Shown here: piece by piece, positions 19,588 through 28,670 of the stretch
Numbering within the stretch: position 1 is the stretch's first letter
How the letters are laid out: each line of letters opens with the position of its first letter
Assembly (NCBI RefSeq): GCF_041295575.1
Contig: NZ_CP160452.1
Location: 2,232,001-2,296,000, forward strand
DNA from: Sporosarcina pasteurii
GTDB taxonomy: Bacteria; Bacillota; Bacilli; Bacillales_A; Planococcaceae
DNA: 64,000 nt
Direction of reading: 5' to 3'
The notes under the pieces: generated by a model
Told to the model about the DNA's origin: nothing
What the model saw: the letters and a program-made list of their open reading frames with translations, nothing else
Database searches by the model: none
Program-made: the position numbers and the translations under genes

Positions 19588-20796
19588 ATGGCATCTCGTT
19601 CTAATAATTTTGCACTTTATATCCTAATGTTTAATATGTTTATTACAATGTCTGGTATTGGTCTGATTATCCCGATTATGCCCGAATATTTGGGGACATT
19701 TGGAGTTGCTGGGCAAGCTCTTGGATTTTTAATTGCCTTTTTCTCTTTATCGCAATTTATTTTTTCTCCATTCGCGGGCGATCTATCAGATAAACACGGA
19801 CGTAAAAATTTAATCATTGTTGGACTGCTTATTTTCGGACTTTCTCAAATAGCATTTGTTTTATCACCTTATCTATGGATGTTATTTGTGGCCAGGTTCA
19901 TCTCAGGAATCGGTGCAGCCTTTTTAGTGCCTCCAATGATGGCCTTTGTTGCTGACATTACAACACTAGAAGAACGTGGCAGGGGGATGGGACTTCTCGG
20001 CGCTTCGATGTCATTGGGCTTTATGATCGGTCCTGCAATAGGCGGATTTCTTTCTAAAATTAGTCTAGAATTTCCATTTTTCTTTGCAGCCGGCGCAGCG
20101 ATAACGGCTGCTATTATTTCTTATTTTGCATTACCTAACCCTGCCCCGCGCGTTGCTGAACAAACGGATAAAAATAAGCGTGAAAACCTATTTCAACAAC
20201 TCAAACGATCTACGAAGACTTCCTACTTCGTCATGTTCATCGTGATGTTTGTCTTTTCCTTTGGACTCGCTAACTTTCAGGCAACTATTTCCCTCTACGT
20301 TGACCATAAATATGCCTATACGCCTTCTCAAATTGCCGTCATCATTACAGTCGGTGGATTTGTTGGCGTAATTGCACAAACTTTTTTGATTAACCCGTTA
20401 TTTAAAAGGTTTGGCGAGATGCGAATCGTACACGTTAACCTTATCATTGCTGCATTGGCAATGATTGGGATTTTATTCGTAAATACCTTTACAACCATTT
20501 TACTAGTCTCATCAATCTTCTTCACTGCCACCGCTCTATTACGTCCGGCAGTCAATACACTCGTCTCTAAATTAGCTGGTTCTGAACAAGGCTTTGCAGC
20601 TGGAATGATTACAGCCTATATGAGTTTAGGAAATATGATTGGCCCTGCGCTTGCAGGGATCTTATTTGATATAAATATTAGCTACCCTTATATTATCGGT
20701 ACTTTTATTCTAATCATTTGCTTTATTATCGCCCTTTCATGGTCTAAACGAAGTGCAGAACTTCTTCAGCAAGTAGGAGAGCAAGAAGGCCGTTAA
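19588..20796 (+). CDS. MFS drug:H+ antiporter, 12-TM (Bmr/NorA type)
   Basis: A 402-residue major facilitator protein with 12 predicted membrane segments. Motif A between TM2 and TM3 reads GDLSDKHGRKNLI (near residue 65), motif B-like RFISGIGAAF is near 105, and the antiporter motif C LGASMSLGFMIGPAIGG is near 140, which places it with 12-TM drug-efflux pumps (DHA1). GTTAGGAGATTAGACT-type sequence provides the Shine-Dalgarno. Monocistronic: it follows the potD terminator and ends at a bidirectional terminator shared with ccpC. Substrates cannot be deduced. Confidence 0.88.
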   Translation: MASRSNNFALYILMFNMFITMSGIGLIIPIMPEYLGTFGVAGQALGFLIAFFSLSQFIFSPFAGDLSDKHGRKNLIIVGLLIFGLSQIAFVLSPYLWMLFVARFISGIGAAFLVPPMMAFVADITTLEERGRGMGLLGASMSLGFMIGPAIGGFLSKISLEFPFFFAAGAAITAAIISYFALPNPAPRVAEQTDKNKRENLFQQLKRSTKTSYFVMFIVMFVFSFGLANFQATISLYVDHKYAYTPSQIAVIITVGGFVGVIAQTFLINPLFKRFGEMRIVHVNLIIAALAMIGILFVNTFTTILLVSSIFFTATALLRPAVNTLVSKLAGSEQGFAAGMITAYMSLGNMIGPALAGILFDINISYPYIIGTFILIICFIIALSWSKRSAELLQQVGEQEGR

Positions 20797-20810
20797 TGCT
20801 CCCTAAAACT

Positions 20811-20856
20811 AATCATAAAAACCGTTACTCGAGTTTGAGTAACGGTTTTTATGATT
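20811..20856. terminator. bidirectional terminator between the MFS gene and ccpC
   Basis: A perfect 20-bp inverted repeat (arms 20811-20830 and 20837-20856) with T runs inside both outgoing arms. It serves both convergent genes; the ccpC stop codon overlaps it. Confidence 0.88.
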
Positions 20857-21761
20857 TACGTTCGAAGAGTTTCATTAAAAACTTCCATCTCCTGAATTTT
20901 CCCTGCATATGTTTGGACAATTTCTGTGAAAGCCGCAACTTGTTTTAACTCAAAGCTTGATTCATATCCAATTAACCACGTATCTCGTGTGAGTTCAAAT
21001 TCTTCTTCACTATTTAATAATGGAATTTTATTTACCTTTTCATCACCTAACAATGTAATCGAAGGTAAAATGGCATAGCCTATGCCGTTTATCGCAAGCT
21101 GTTTACAAGTTTCGATTTGGTCCACAGTAATTTGGCGTGAAGGTTCCATCGCAAAATGTCGTTGCCACCAATGTTGAATTTCTTGATGGTAATTGGAGTC
21201 ACTTTTAAATTGAATGAACGGTCTAGTTGTTTCTTTTAATTGTTCAATTGCTGTAATCTCCCGATCCACTAAATAGAGCTGATCGCGAAATAGATGTTGT
21301 TTCATATTCTTCCAATCTATCCTTCCACGTACAATCCCAATATGCGCTTCTCTTTCATGTAACGCTTTGACAATTTCTGAACTCCATCCTGTAATAAGCG
21401 ATATTTGTACATTTGGATAACGTTCTACAAATTCCTTTAAAATTTGAGGTAACCAAGTTTGACCGACGATGGAAGCACAAGCAATTTTTAATGTTCCATG
21501 TATTTTATCAACCAAAGTGGATATCATTTCAAAAACTTCTTCTCTCTTGACAATCGCATCTTTCGCATAGGCGATGACCAATTCCCCCGCAGGCGTAGGT
21601 TCTAATCCTTTTTGTGACCGAATAAACAAACGTGTTCCCCAGTCTTTCTCAATCGTTTGTAGTCGTTGCGATAAAGCTGGTTGTGTTAAAAATAATCTTT
21701 CCGCCGCTTTACGCATATTTCCTTCCTCAGCAAGTGCCTTTATCATTTCAAATTCATTCAT
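20856..21761 (-). CDS. ccpC: LysR-family regulator, CcpC-like
   Basis: A 301-residue LysR-type regulator: winged HTH at the N-terminus (about 1-60, MRKAAERLFLTQPALSQRLQ) and a substrate-binding co-inducer domain (about 90-295). The stretch FIQFKSDSNYHQEIQHWW and DQIETCKQLAINGIGYAILPS closely follow B. subtilis CcpC, the citrate-responsive repressor of TCA-branch genes (citB, citZ). In B. subtilis ccpC is next to ykuL/darB; here darB is just upstream on the same strand with one MFS gene between them. The ATG overlaps the end of that MFS gene by eight bases. Symbol by resemblance and synteny. Confidence 0.8.
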   Translation of the reverse strand: MNEFEMIKALAEEGNMRKAAERLFLTQPALSQRLQTIEKDWGTRLFIRSQKGLEPTPAGELVIAYAKDAIVKREEVFEMISTLVDKIHGTLKIACASIVGQTWLPQILKEFVERYPNVQISLITGWSSEIVKALHEREAHIGIVRGRIDWKNMKQHLFRDQLYLVDREITAIEQLKETTRPFIQFKSDSNYHQEIQHWWQRHFAMEPSRQITVDQIETCKQLAINGIGYAILPSITLLGDEKVNKIPLLNSEEEFELTRDTWLIGYESSFELKQVAAFTEIVQTYAGKIQEMEVFNETLRT

Positions 21762-23238
21762 CGGCTTTTACTAGTTCCTTTCCGCGTGGTATACGTAATA
21801 TTAGTAGAGTACTAATGATCGCAAATAATACAACACCAATATAAACCCACTGTATAGATAAATTAAGTGCTTCTTGTAGTAACTGTACATCTTCGCTTGA
21901 AATGGAATGTCGGGATTCACTTGTTAGTAATAAATTGACATCATCTAATCCAAAGCGCGCACTGTTTTTCTGAAAATGATTTATTAAAGAATAGTTTAAT
22001 ATCGCTCCAAAAAATGCAGCGCCCACTGTATTACCAAAGTTTCGCATAAACATATTTGCAGCCGTTGCGGATCCACGTTGATTGTGAGGAACCGCACCTT
22101 GTATCGTCACGACGAATGCTGTACTCGTCAACCCCATACCTACACCAACAAAAAAGCTTGCGATGGCCGCCCATAGTGGTCCTGATGAAGGGTTCATCAA
22201 AGCAAATAAAATAGCACCTAGTATAAGGGATAGCCCCCCACAAAAAGATACGGTAAATGTTCCATATCGAACCAATAGATGCCCAGCGACCGATGAGGCA
22301 ATGGGCCAACCAATCGACATCGCTGTTAAAGTAAAGCCAGCAATAATTGCCGGTTGCTCCATCACGCCCGTGACAAACGTCGGCAAATAAGTCGAGATTG
22401 CAATTAAGATAAAGCCCGTCGTAAATGAAACAAGGTTTGCGTATAAAATGACAGGGTTTTTCCAAATTGAAAAAGGCATCATTGGATTTTCAGCTTTCTG
22501 TTCTACCCGAACGAATAATAGAAGCAATCCAGTTCCTGTAAGGATTAGCAATAGACTCAAAAGAGATGTTCTTGCGAATGATTGTCCACCTTCTGTAAGC
22601 CAATATAAGATAAGTGACAAGGAGGATGTTAATAATATTGCACCCTTATAGTCAATGGAAACGTGTTTATCCCTAGCTGGTTCTTGAAGGAATAACCCAA
22701 TCCCAATCATCGCCAAAATTCCAAGCGGGACATTGACCCAGAATACATACTCCCAACTTAAAAAATAAACAATTCCACCGCCGATTGCAGGACCTAATAC
22801 CGCTGAAATTCCCCAAACGCTCGATAAATACCCTTGAATTTTTGCTCTTTCTTCAGTTGTATAAATATCGCCAATGATTGTCGTTGCTATTGGCATGACA
22901 GCCCCAGCTCCCAGCCCTTGTAACAATCTAAATATAATTAATTGCTCCATAGAAGTCGCTAGTCCACATAAAATGGATCCAATAAGAAATAGCAACATCC
23001 CTATAAATAGGATCGGTTTTCTTCCAAACATATCCGCAAGTTTTCCATAAACGAGAACTGTCACTGTACTCATTAGTAAATAAGCAGAAAATATCCAACT
23101 ATATCTTGAAAAGCCGCCCAATTCTGATGCAATGACTGGCATCGCAGTCGTTACGATTGTCGCTTCTACAGCACTTACGAACATAGCGAGCATGACAGAT
23201 AGTAACACGAGTGGACGATTCGTTTCTTTAAGTTTCAT
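21754..23238 (-). CDS. MFS drug:H+ antiporter, 14-TM (EmrB/QacA, DHA2 type)
   Basis: A 494-residue transporter with 14 predicted membrane segments. GKLADMFGRKPILF (motif A, near residue 70), RLLQGLGAGAVMPIA (motif B, near 105), VWGISAVLGPAIGGGIV (motif C, near 140) and WEYVFWVNVPLG are classic for DHA2 drug pumps. The frame is open up to 23304, but GGAGGGG about 10 bases before the ATG at 23238 and the KLKETNRPLVLLSVMLAMFV start argue for 23238. It overlaps ccpC, so the two are coupled. A terminator-like hairpin lies in its short upstream region after darB, so expression may depend on read-through. Confidence 0.9.
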   Translation of the reverse strand: MKLKETNRPLVLLSVMLAMFVSAVEATIVTTAMPVIASELGGFSRYSWIFSAYLLMSTVTVLVYGKLADMFGRKPILFIGMLLFLIGSILCGLATSMEQLIIFRLLQGLGAGAVMPIATTIIGDIYTTEERAKIQGYLSSVWGISAVLGPAIGGGIVYFLSWEYVFWVNVPLGILAMIGIGLFLQEPARDKHVSIDYKGAILLTSSLSLILYWLTEGGQSFARTSLLSLLLILTGTGLLLLFVRVEQKAENPMMPFSIWKNPVILYANLVSFTTGFILIAISTYLPTFVTGVMEQPAIIAGFTLTAMSIGWPIASSVAGHLLVRYGTFTVSFCGGLSLILGAILFALMNPSSGPLWAAIASFFVGVGMGLTSTAFVVTIQGAVPHNQRGSATAANMFMRNFGNTVGAAFFGAILNYSLINHFQKNSARFGLDDVNLLLTSESRHSISSEDVQLLQEALNLSIQWVYIGVVLFAIISTLLILRIPRGKELVKADE

Positions 23239-23268
23239 CAAATACTGCCCCTCCATTTTACAACAAAC

Positions 23269-23293
23269 AAAAAGACTCCATGACGGAGCCTTC
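23269..23293 (-). terminator. terminator or attenuator between darB and the DHA2 pump
   Basis: Minus-strand GGCTCC-GTCAT-GGAGTC hairpin followed by TTTTTG, 33 bases after the darB stop and about 31 bases before the pump start codon. Little space remains downstream for a separate promoter. Confidence 0.7.
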
Positions 23294-23325
23294 CTAATTT
23301 TCATTTCACTTCAATATACATGCTT

Positions 23326-23766
23326 TTATTGTACATTGTATATATACTTTTTAAACTGTTTTAAAATAACTCTTCTCGTCAAAATTCCAGAAAAGGTCCC
23401 ATCTTCTTCTACTACACAAACAAATGGATGATCAATTAAGTAGTCAAGTCCCCTTTGAAAAGTATCTGTCGTTTTAATCGTATGAATTTCTGTTCGCATT
23501 ATTTCATCAACTTTTAATTCAGGTAATCGTTCATATTCGATATGAGCTAATCCCAATATGGAGTCCGTCACGGTACGCATACTAAGTAAGCCTTTCAACC
23601 GATCCTTTGCATCTAGCACAGGTATCGATGAATAGCCGGTCTTTGTTAATACGAGGAGTGCATGCTCTGCATTATTACCAACCTGAACATGTGCCACTTT
23701 TTCAGCGGGAATGATGTATTCTACAACAGGTGTAAACAAAAAATCTTTATGCATAATAGAAACCAT
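23326..23766 (-). CDS. darB: CBS-domain protein DarB/CbpB (YkuL), c-di-AMP receptor
   Basis: A 146-residue protein made of two CBS motifs. EKVAHVQVGNNAEHALLVLTKTGYSSIPVLD (in part, near residue 20) and LTRRVILKQ near the C-terminus are almost as in B. subtilis DarB (YkuL). The family binds c-di-AMP; apo-DarB in B. subtilis stimulates Rel and pyruvate carboxylase when potassium is low. ATG at 23766 has AAGGGG ten bases upstream. Neighbouring ccpC supports the assignment. Together with KtrC it makes two c-di-AMP receptors in the window. Confidence 0.9.
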   Translation of the reverse strand: MVSIMHKDFLFTPVVEYIIPAEKVAHVQVGNNAEHALLVLTKTGYSSIPVLDAKDRLKGLLSMRTVTDSILGLAHIEYERLPELKVDEIMRTEIHTIKTTDTFQRGLDYLIDHPFVCVVEEDGTFSGILTRRVILKQFKKYIYNVQ

Positions 23767-23971
23767 AAAATCTTCCCCTTTTAATTCATGCTATACAGTT
23801 TTCCAAACCCTCCTCATCTATCATAGCACAATCTGGCGATGGAATCCTATAATAAAAAGAGAACTAAGCCATATTTCTTTTCGTTTAATACGGTATGTAG
23901 TGTAAGCTAAAGGAGCTGATGGACTCCTCCACACCAGTCCACACTTGAATCCATAAATGACAATTGCACAG

Positions 23972-23998
23972 AAAAAACCTCTCTCAAACGAAAGAGGC
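23972..23998 (-). terminator. terminator overlapping the end of the small membrane protein gene
   Basis: Minus-strand CCTCTTTC-GTTTG-AGAGAGG-type hairpin followed by TTTTTT; the last three codons and stop lie inside the stem. Confidence 0.8.
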
Positions 23999-24220
23999 TC
24001 CTGATGCATAATAAACGATAACAAACGCAATAAATAAGCTTGCAATGAATATGACCCAAATCACTGGATTTAATCTAAAAGGATGTTCCTCGACGGCTTC
24101 AGGAATTTCATCTCGCCCCACAGCTAATGAATTTAACCGAGAGGATTTTCGGATCGCAGCAACGGTAATCCATATCATAAGGGCAGCCACAATAATGAAA
24201 GGCATGATCCAGATGGCGAT
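23984..24220 (-). CDS. small two-helix membrane protein, apparent ATC start
   Basis: About 78 residues with two hydrophobic segments (about 2-24 and 52-75) joined by a charged loop containing RLNSLAVGRDEIPEAVEEHPF. I do not recognise the family. Start choice is unusual: the only canonical start near the beginning is a GTG at 24229 that overlaps the AAAGGAG Shine-Dalgarno, and the next ATG (24205) is too far away and inside the first helix. AGGAG is followed by exactly eight bases and then ATC (24220-24218). I therefore tentatively mark ATC as the start; GTG at 24229 would give 81 residues. Alone between darB and the GGDEF-EAL gene, with its own terminator. Confidence 0.6.
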   Translation of the reverse strand: MAIWIMPFIIVAALMIWITVAAIRKSSRLNSLAVGRDEIPEAVEEHPFRLNPVIWVIFIASLFIAFVIVYYASGASFV

Positions 24221-24310
24221 ATCTATCACTCCTTTTATAATAGAATGCCCCTTTCACTCAGACTTATGCATTAGTGTAAAAGTTCCGTGCAGCGAATGAA
24301 TTGTCCGTTA

Positions 24311-26348
24311 TCAAGTGCGCTTTGAAAAGTATTTTTCATTTATTTCATCTATAGAAACTGCTCGACTGTATAAATATCCTTGCGCTTTTTGACAATTAGC
24401 GTTAAGTAATATTGAAGCTTGTAAATCTTTCTCAACACCTTCCGCGATAACGTCCATGCCGAGATTATGCGCAAGATTTATGATTGTGGTTGCAATCGCT
24501 TTATTTTTCTCATCTGATTCAATATCTTGTATAAATGAACGGTCTATTTTAATTGTATCAATCGGATATCGTTTTAAATAACTTAAGGATGAGTAGCCTG
24601 TTCCAAAATCATCGATAGAAATCGATACACCAATATTTTTTAGATTGTTCAATGTTTGTATCGTATCCTCCATATTTGCTAATGCGTTTTCCGTAATTTC
24701 AACTTCTAACAAAGATGGAGAAATTCCATATGCATCAATTTTCTGCTTCACTTTTTTCGAAAAGTCTTCCATTTTAAGCTCTTTAGGGGATATATTTACC
24801 GCGATTCTTGCTTTTCGATAACGTTTGTCTTGCCATTCTTTTAATTGCCGACAAACATTATCCAAAACCCATTCTCCGATGTTATGAATAATACCTGATT
24901 TTTCTGCAATCGGAATAAATTGTCCCGGAGAAATGAAACCAAATTTCTTATTATTCCACCGTAATAACGCTTCAAAACTACTGATTTGCCCAGTGCGCAA
25001 ATCGATTTGTGGCTGATAATAAACTTTTAACTCATTTAATTCAATCGCCCTTCTTAAATAAGATTCCATTACCATTTCATTTAGATAGATTGCATCCATT
25101 TCTTTTTCATAAAAACGAAAATGCCCTCTACCGTGATCCTTAACGTACGACAATGCTTGTTCGGATTTGTGGCTAAGATTTCCTAAAGTATCTCCATCTT
25201 TCGGGTACATGGAAATTCCGATAGAAACAGAAATAAAATATTCCTGATGCTTGTAATAAAATGGCTTATCAAATTCTCGAAGTAATTTTTCAGCTAATTT
25301 TTCTGTATGCTCATTTGTAGTTTTTCGTAACAGGATTATAAATTCATCGCCACCATTACGATATAGTTGACTGTTTTCAGGACAGATGCTTTTTAATCGT
25401 TCGCCAATACGTTTTAACATTTCATCCCCGCCGATTTTTCCAATTGAATCATTAATTAATTTAAATCGGTCGAGGCCTAAATGGATAAACGCTAATTTTT
25501 CTAGATGTATGCCAATTTCGAAATTCTCACGTAAAGCCCTTCGATTATACAGTCCTGTTAATGGGTCATGATACGATAAAAAGAGAAATTTTTTATGATT
25601 ATCATGATGTACAGATAAATCACGAACAATTAAATGAATTTCTGTTACAGAACCTTCTACAACAACCGGTAATGTTTTTAAATGTATAGGTAAATGACTT
25701 CCATTTTTATGAATAAAATAGATATCTTCCATCTCCATAGAAATGCCTGAGAAGCCATAAGCGAGATTTTCCTTTAATTTCTCTATATGACTGTCTTCAA
25801 CAAAACTTAGCAACGAAACGCCTTCTAAATCCTTTTGGCGATACCCAAACGCTTTCCATACCGAAATATTTGCTTTCACTATACAACTTATCATTTATCG
25901 AAATAATTGGATCTAAATTATGGTCGATGACAGATGTATATTTATGTTCAAATTCAGTTCGCGCTTGTCTTTCTTCAAGTAAATCTTGTAGTATATGTAG
26001 TTCCACAATAAAAAATTCACGCTGACAATCCGTTACTTTTCTTTGCATATGAATTTCTAGTAGAACATCCTGTCCGTGATGACACCATTCAACTTGTTTT
26101 TTATGTACACGATTCCTTTGAAATAACCCCATTTCATTTTTTATGAACGAACTGAAATCTCCAAAGAAATCATCAACACTCACCTTATCCTCACATAAGA
26201 AATACTTTTTCAAGCTTTGATTAGCATAGCAGACTTTAAAAAGGTCCCCATCTTCCTTTTCAATAATTGCCATCATTTTAAATGGATGAGTTTCAATATA
26301 ATGTTTTAAAACACAATCAAAACTCTGTTCGGGCATATCGTTTCTCAT
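24311..26348 (-). pseudogene. PAS-GGDEF-EAL cyclic-di-GMP protein, frame broken inside the second PAS
   Basis: Two overlapping frames make one gene. The first (26348 to about 25880) starts at an ATG after AGGAGG and encodes an N-terminal sensor region ending in the beginning of a PAS domain (DHNLDPIISIND). The second (about 25885 to 24311) continues with the rest of the PAS (IVKANISVWKAFGYRQKDL), a GGDEF domain with intact NGGDEF and RHDPLTGLYNRR-type entry, and an EAL domain with SFEALLRW, DDFGTGYSS and AEGVE. The switch lies at a short TATA stretch (25880-25883); adding one TA restores a continuous PAS. All downstream catalytic motifs are intact, so the break may be recent, reversible or a sequencing error. 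If real, the downstream part lacks a proper start. Confidence 0.85.
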
Positions 26349-26533
26349 AGTTTCCTCCTACGTGTATTCGTTACTTCTATTCTTCTCTAGGTTGTCTGGT
26401 ATTATTCAACTAGGATTCGACCATTAGTGACTACTTACTGTTATCGTCGTTTTATAGATTTCACTTTATTTAGGGGTATAATGTTTTAGGCATAAAATGC
26501 CAGTCTAGACTCATAACCATAAGTCTTATAAGT

Positions 26534-26551
26534 CGATATACTTGTATATCG
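26534..26551 (+). promoter_or_regulatory. palindrome upstream of ykyB
   Basis: CGATATAC-TT-GTATATCG, perfect 8-bp arms, 73 bases before the ykyB start in a 276-base gap. The gap also holds a TATAAT (near 26474) without a clear -35. It could be an operator; the regulator is unknown. Confidence 0.4.
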
Positions 26552-26624
26552 ATAATTCAAGTTGATATGATTGAATTGTATGTATGTATTACCTAGTATT
26601 TTGTAATTAATAAGGAGGTTTAAT

Positions 26625-27086
26625 GTGAATCATCATACTCAAATTAGACAACTAGCAATTGCTGTATATACCGTGAATCGCCATGCAAAAACAGCGCCGA
26701 ACAACAAAGAATTATATGATTTAAAAAAGAGGGCACTTCAAAAGCTTTTGCGTACTGGTGAAGCAAAAAAACTAGGCTTACACTTCGTAGATAATCCCAA
26801 ATTTAGTAAACAACATTCAACTACATTAGTTCAGTGTCTTGATTTTCTCTTCCACATGGTTCCAGAAAAAGAAGATTTTAGAACACTTCCCCATCTCGGC
26901 CATCAAAATCACTCTTCACGCAACCCACAAGAACGCATGAGTCTACGTGTAGCTAAAGAATTATTGTACGATTTCATCGGCACGAAACCCAAAAATAATC
27001 ACTCAAAACAAAGAACACCTAAACCAAAAACGAATAGGAAAATGGCTAACTCGAAAGACTTTCGCTCATCTTATTTAGACGGTTAA
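26625..27086 (+). CDS. ykyB: YkyB-like conserved protein
   Basis: A 153-residue basic protein resembling B. subtilis YkyB: AVYTVNRHAKTAPN near residue 12, LKKRALQKLLRTGEAKKLGLHF near 30, a central FHMVPEKEDFRTLPHLG and RNPQERMSL segment, then a variable basic tail. No membrane segment or known domain. The start is GTG at 26625, eight bases after AAGGAGG; the ATG two bases earlier is out of frame and followed at once by a stop. In B. subtilis ykyB lies beside cheV; here the convergent neighbour is a CheW-domain gene. Function unknown. Confidence 0.85.
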   Translation: MNHHTQIRQLAIAVYTVNRHAKTAPNNKELYDLKKRALQKLLRTGEAKKLGLHFVDNPKFSKQHSTTLVQCLDFLFHMVPEKEDFRTLPHLGHQNHSSRNPQERMSLRVAKELLYDFIGTKPKNNHSKQRTPKPKTNRKMANSKDFRSSYLDG

Positions 27087-27098
27087 TCAGTAAGTTTC

Positions 27099-27140
27099 AG
27101 CTAGGACTTACCCCCTGCATTCGCTTAATAAGTCCTAGCT
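27099..27140. terminator. strong hairpin between convergent ykyB and cheW
   Basis: Perfect 12-bp arms AGCTAGGACTTA / TAAGTCCTAGCT around an 18-base loop, with no T run on either side. Probably ends or stabilises both convergent transcripts. Confidence 0.5.
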
Positions 27141-27145
27141 AAACA

Positions 27146-27610
27146 TTATGCGTTAACCTTACCTATAATCATCTCTTCAAATTCCACGAGTAAAACGATC
27201 TCGTTGCTTCGTTTAATTACGCCCGATACAGGGAGTTCATCCGCAACGTATACTTCATTTGCAGGTTCAATCTCTCGCTTATTAATTCGATCAATCTGCA
27301 TCACATCACTGACTTCTAATGCAGCTGTCATTTGTCCAAATTCGACAACAATATATTTATTAGTGGCCATTTCAGTTTCTAACTCAGTCTGGCCTATGAT
27401 TGTTTTCAAGTCAATCAAAGGAAGTACATCTCCGCGTAATTGAATAATCCCTTTAACAAAATTTGGTGCATGAGGAATTACAGTGACTGGTAAAGGCTCA
27501 ATAATCTCTCGTACTTGGGATATTCGAATACCGAAATGACTCACTCCAACTCGAAACTCAACAAACTCAAATATATTTTGTACTCCCACTTCTTTTTCAG
27601 ATAGGTTCAT
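27146..27610 (-). CDS. CheW-like chemotaxis coupling protein
   Basis: A 154-residue single CheW domain that would link chemoreceptors to the CheA kinase. Typical elements: FGIRISQVREIIEPLPVTVIPHAPNFVKGIIQLRGDVLPLID (in part, residues 25-70) and the C-terminal GVIKRSNEIVLLVE. B. subtilis has cheV (CheW plus receiver domain) beside ykyB; here no receiver domain follows, so the protein is CheW-like in architecture though it sits in the cheV position. The frame opens at a TTG (27628) that coincides with the AAAGGA Shine-Dalgarno; ATG at 27610 is used. No motility genes are in this window. Confidence 0.85.
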   Translation of the reverse strand: MNLSEKEVGVQNIFEFVEFRVGVSHFGIRISQVREIIEPLPVTVIPHAPNFVKGIIQLRGDVLPLIDLKTIIGQTELETEMATNKYIVVEFGQMTAALEVSDVMQIDRINKREIEPANEVYVADELPVSGVIKRSNEIVLLVEFEEMIIGKVNA

Positions 27611-27691
27611 TAGGTCCATTCCTTTCAAATGACTTTAACCGTTTCCTCTCGCCCTATCCTTTATTATCGGTAATGATTTAATTTCATTTAG

Positions 27692-28561
27692 CTATGACTG
27701 ATATTTTTCATATAAAACTTGCGTACCTTTATCTCCATAACCTTTAGTAACTAACTCATTATACATACTACGAGCAAGTTTTAGGCCTGGTAACTCGAGT
27801 TCCATCATCTCTGCTTCTGAGAGCGCAATATCCATATCCTTTAAAAAGTGTTTGACATAAAATCCCGGTTTAAAATCCCCTTCTAACATGCGTGGCGCTA
27901 AATTCGATAAGGACCAGGATCCTGCTGCGCCTGAAGCAATCGAAGATAATACTGTTCGAGGGTCTAGACCCGCTTTTTCCGCATATACGATTGCCTCGCA
28001 AACGCCAATCATATTCGTAGCAATCGCAATTTGATTGGCCATTTTTGTATGTTGGCCTGCTCCCGCTACTCCTTGATAGACAATATCTTTACCAAACACT
28101 TGTAATATAGGTTGAATTTTTTCGAAAACAATTTCGTCCCCGCCACACATAATCGATAGAATACCATTTTGTGCACCAACATCTCCACCTGAAACTGGTG
28201 CATCAATAGAGGACATTTGCATTTCTGTTGCGCGATTCGCAATCATTTTTGCTAATTCAGGACTTGAAGTCGTCATATCAACAACGATTTGCCCTGCCTT
28301 TCCACTTTCAAAAATACCATTCTCGCCAAAATAAATGCTTTCAACATCCGCTGGGTAGCCAGCCATTGTAAAGATTACTTCTGCAACGTCAACAGCTTTG
28401 CTTGGCGTGTCAGCCCATACAGCCCCTTCAGTTAATAAAGATTCAGCTTTTGACTTTGTTCTCGTATAAATGGTGACATTGTAATCCGCTTTTAATAAAT
28501 GTCGAACAATGCTTCTTCCCATTACACCTGTACCTATAAAAGCAATATTTTTAACCATCAT
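27692..28561 (-). CDS. ykwC: beta-hydroxyacid dehydrogenase (YkwC-like)
   Basis: A 289-residue NAD(P)-dependent dehydrogenase of the 3-hydroxyisobutyrate / tartronate semialdehyde reductase family. NAD-binding FIGTGVMGRSIV at the N-terminus, substrate-site DAPVSGGDVGAQNG near residue 120, catalytic lysine region GAGQHTKMANQ near 170, and SGAAGSWSLSNLAPRML near 210 match B. subtilis YkwC. ATG at 28561 follows GGGGGAAG; a second ATG is the next codon. Substrate unknown. Monocistronic with a terminator 108 bases upstream that closes the preceding spo0E-like unit. Confidence 0.9.
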   Translation of the reverse strand: MMVKNIAFIGTGVMGRSIVRHLLKADYNVTIYTRTKSKAESLLTEGAVWADTPSKAVDVAEVIFTMAGYPADVESIYFGENGIFESGKAGQIVVDMTTSSPELAKMIANRATEMQMSSIDAPVSGGDVGAQNGILSIMCGGDEIVFEKIQPILQVFGKDIVYQGVAGAGQHTKMANQIAIATNMIGVCEAIVYAEKAGLDPRTVLSSIASGAAGSWSLSNLAPRMLEGDFKPGFYVKHFLKDMDIALSEAEMMELELPGLKLARSMYNELVTKGYGDKGTQVLYEKYQS

Positions 28562-28670
28562 TACTTCCCCCTTTTATTCACTCTCTTTTCTGTATATTCT
28601 ACCAGAAAGGATAAACTTTTTCCTTTTTGACATGTGTATCGACCATGTATAAACAACTTTTGCAAAATAA

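Noticed and set aside
22031..22465. 144-codon minus-strand frame inside the DHA2 pump gene
   Set aside because: A shifted shadow of the membrane protein, rich in Cys and Trp, without a start site.
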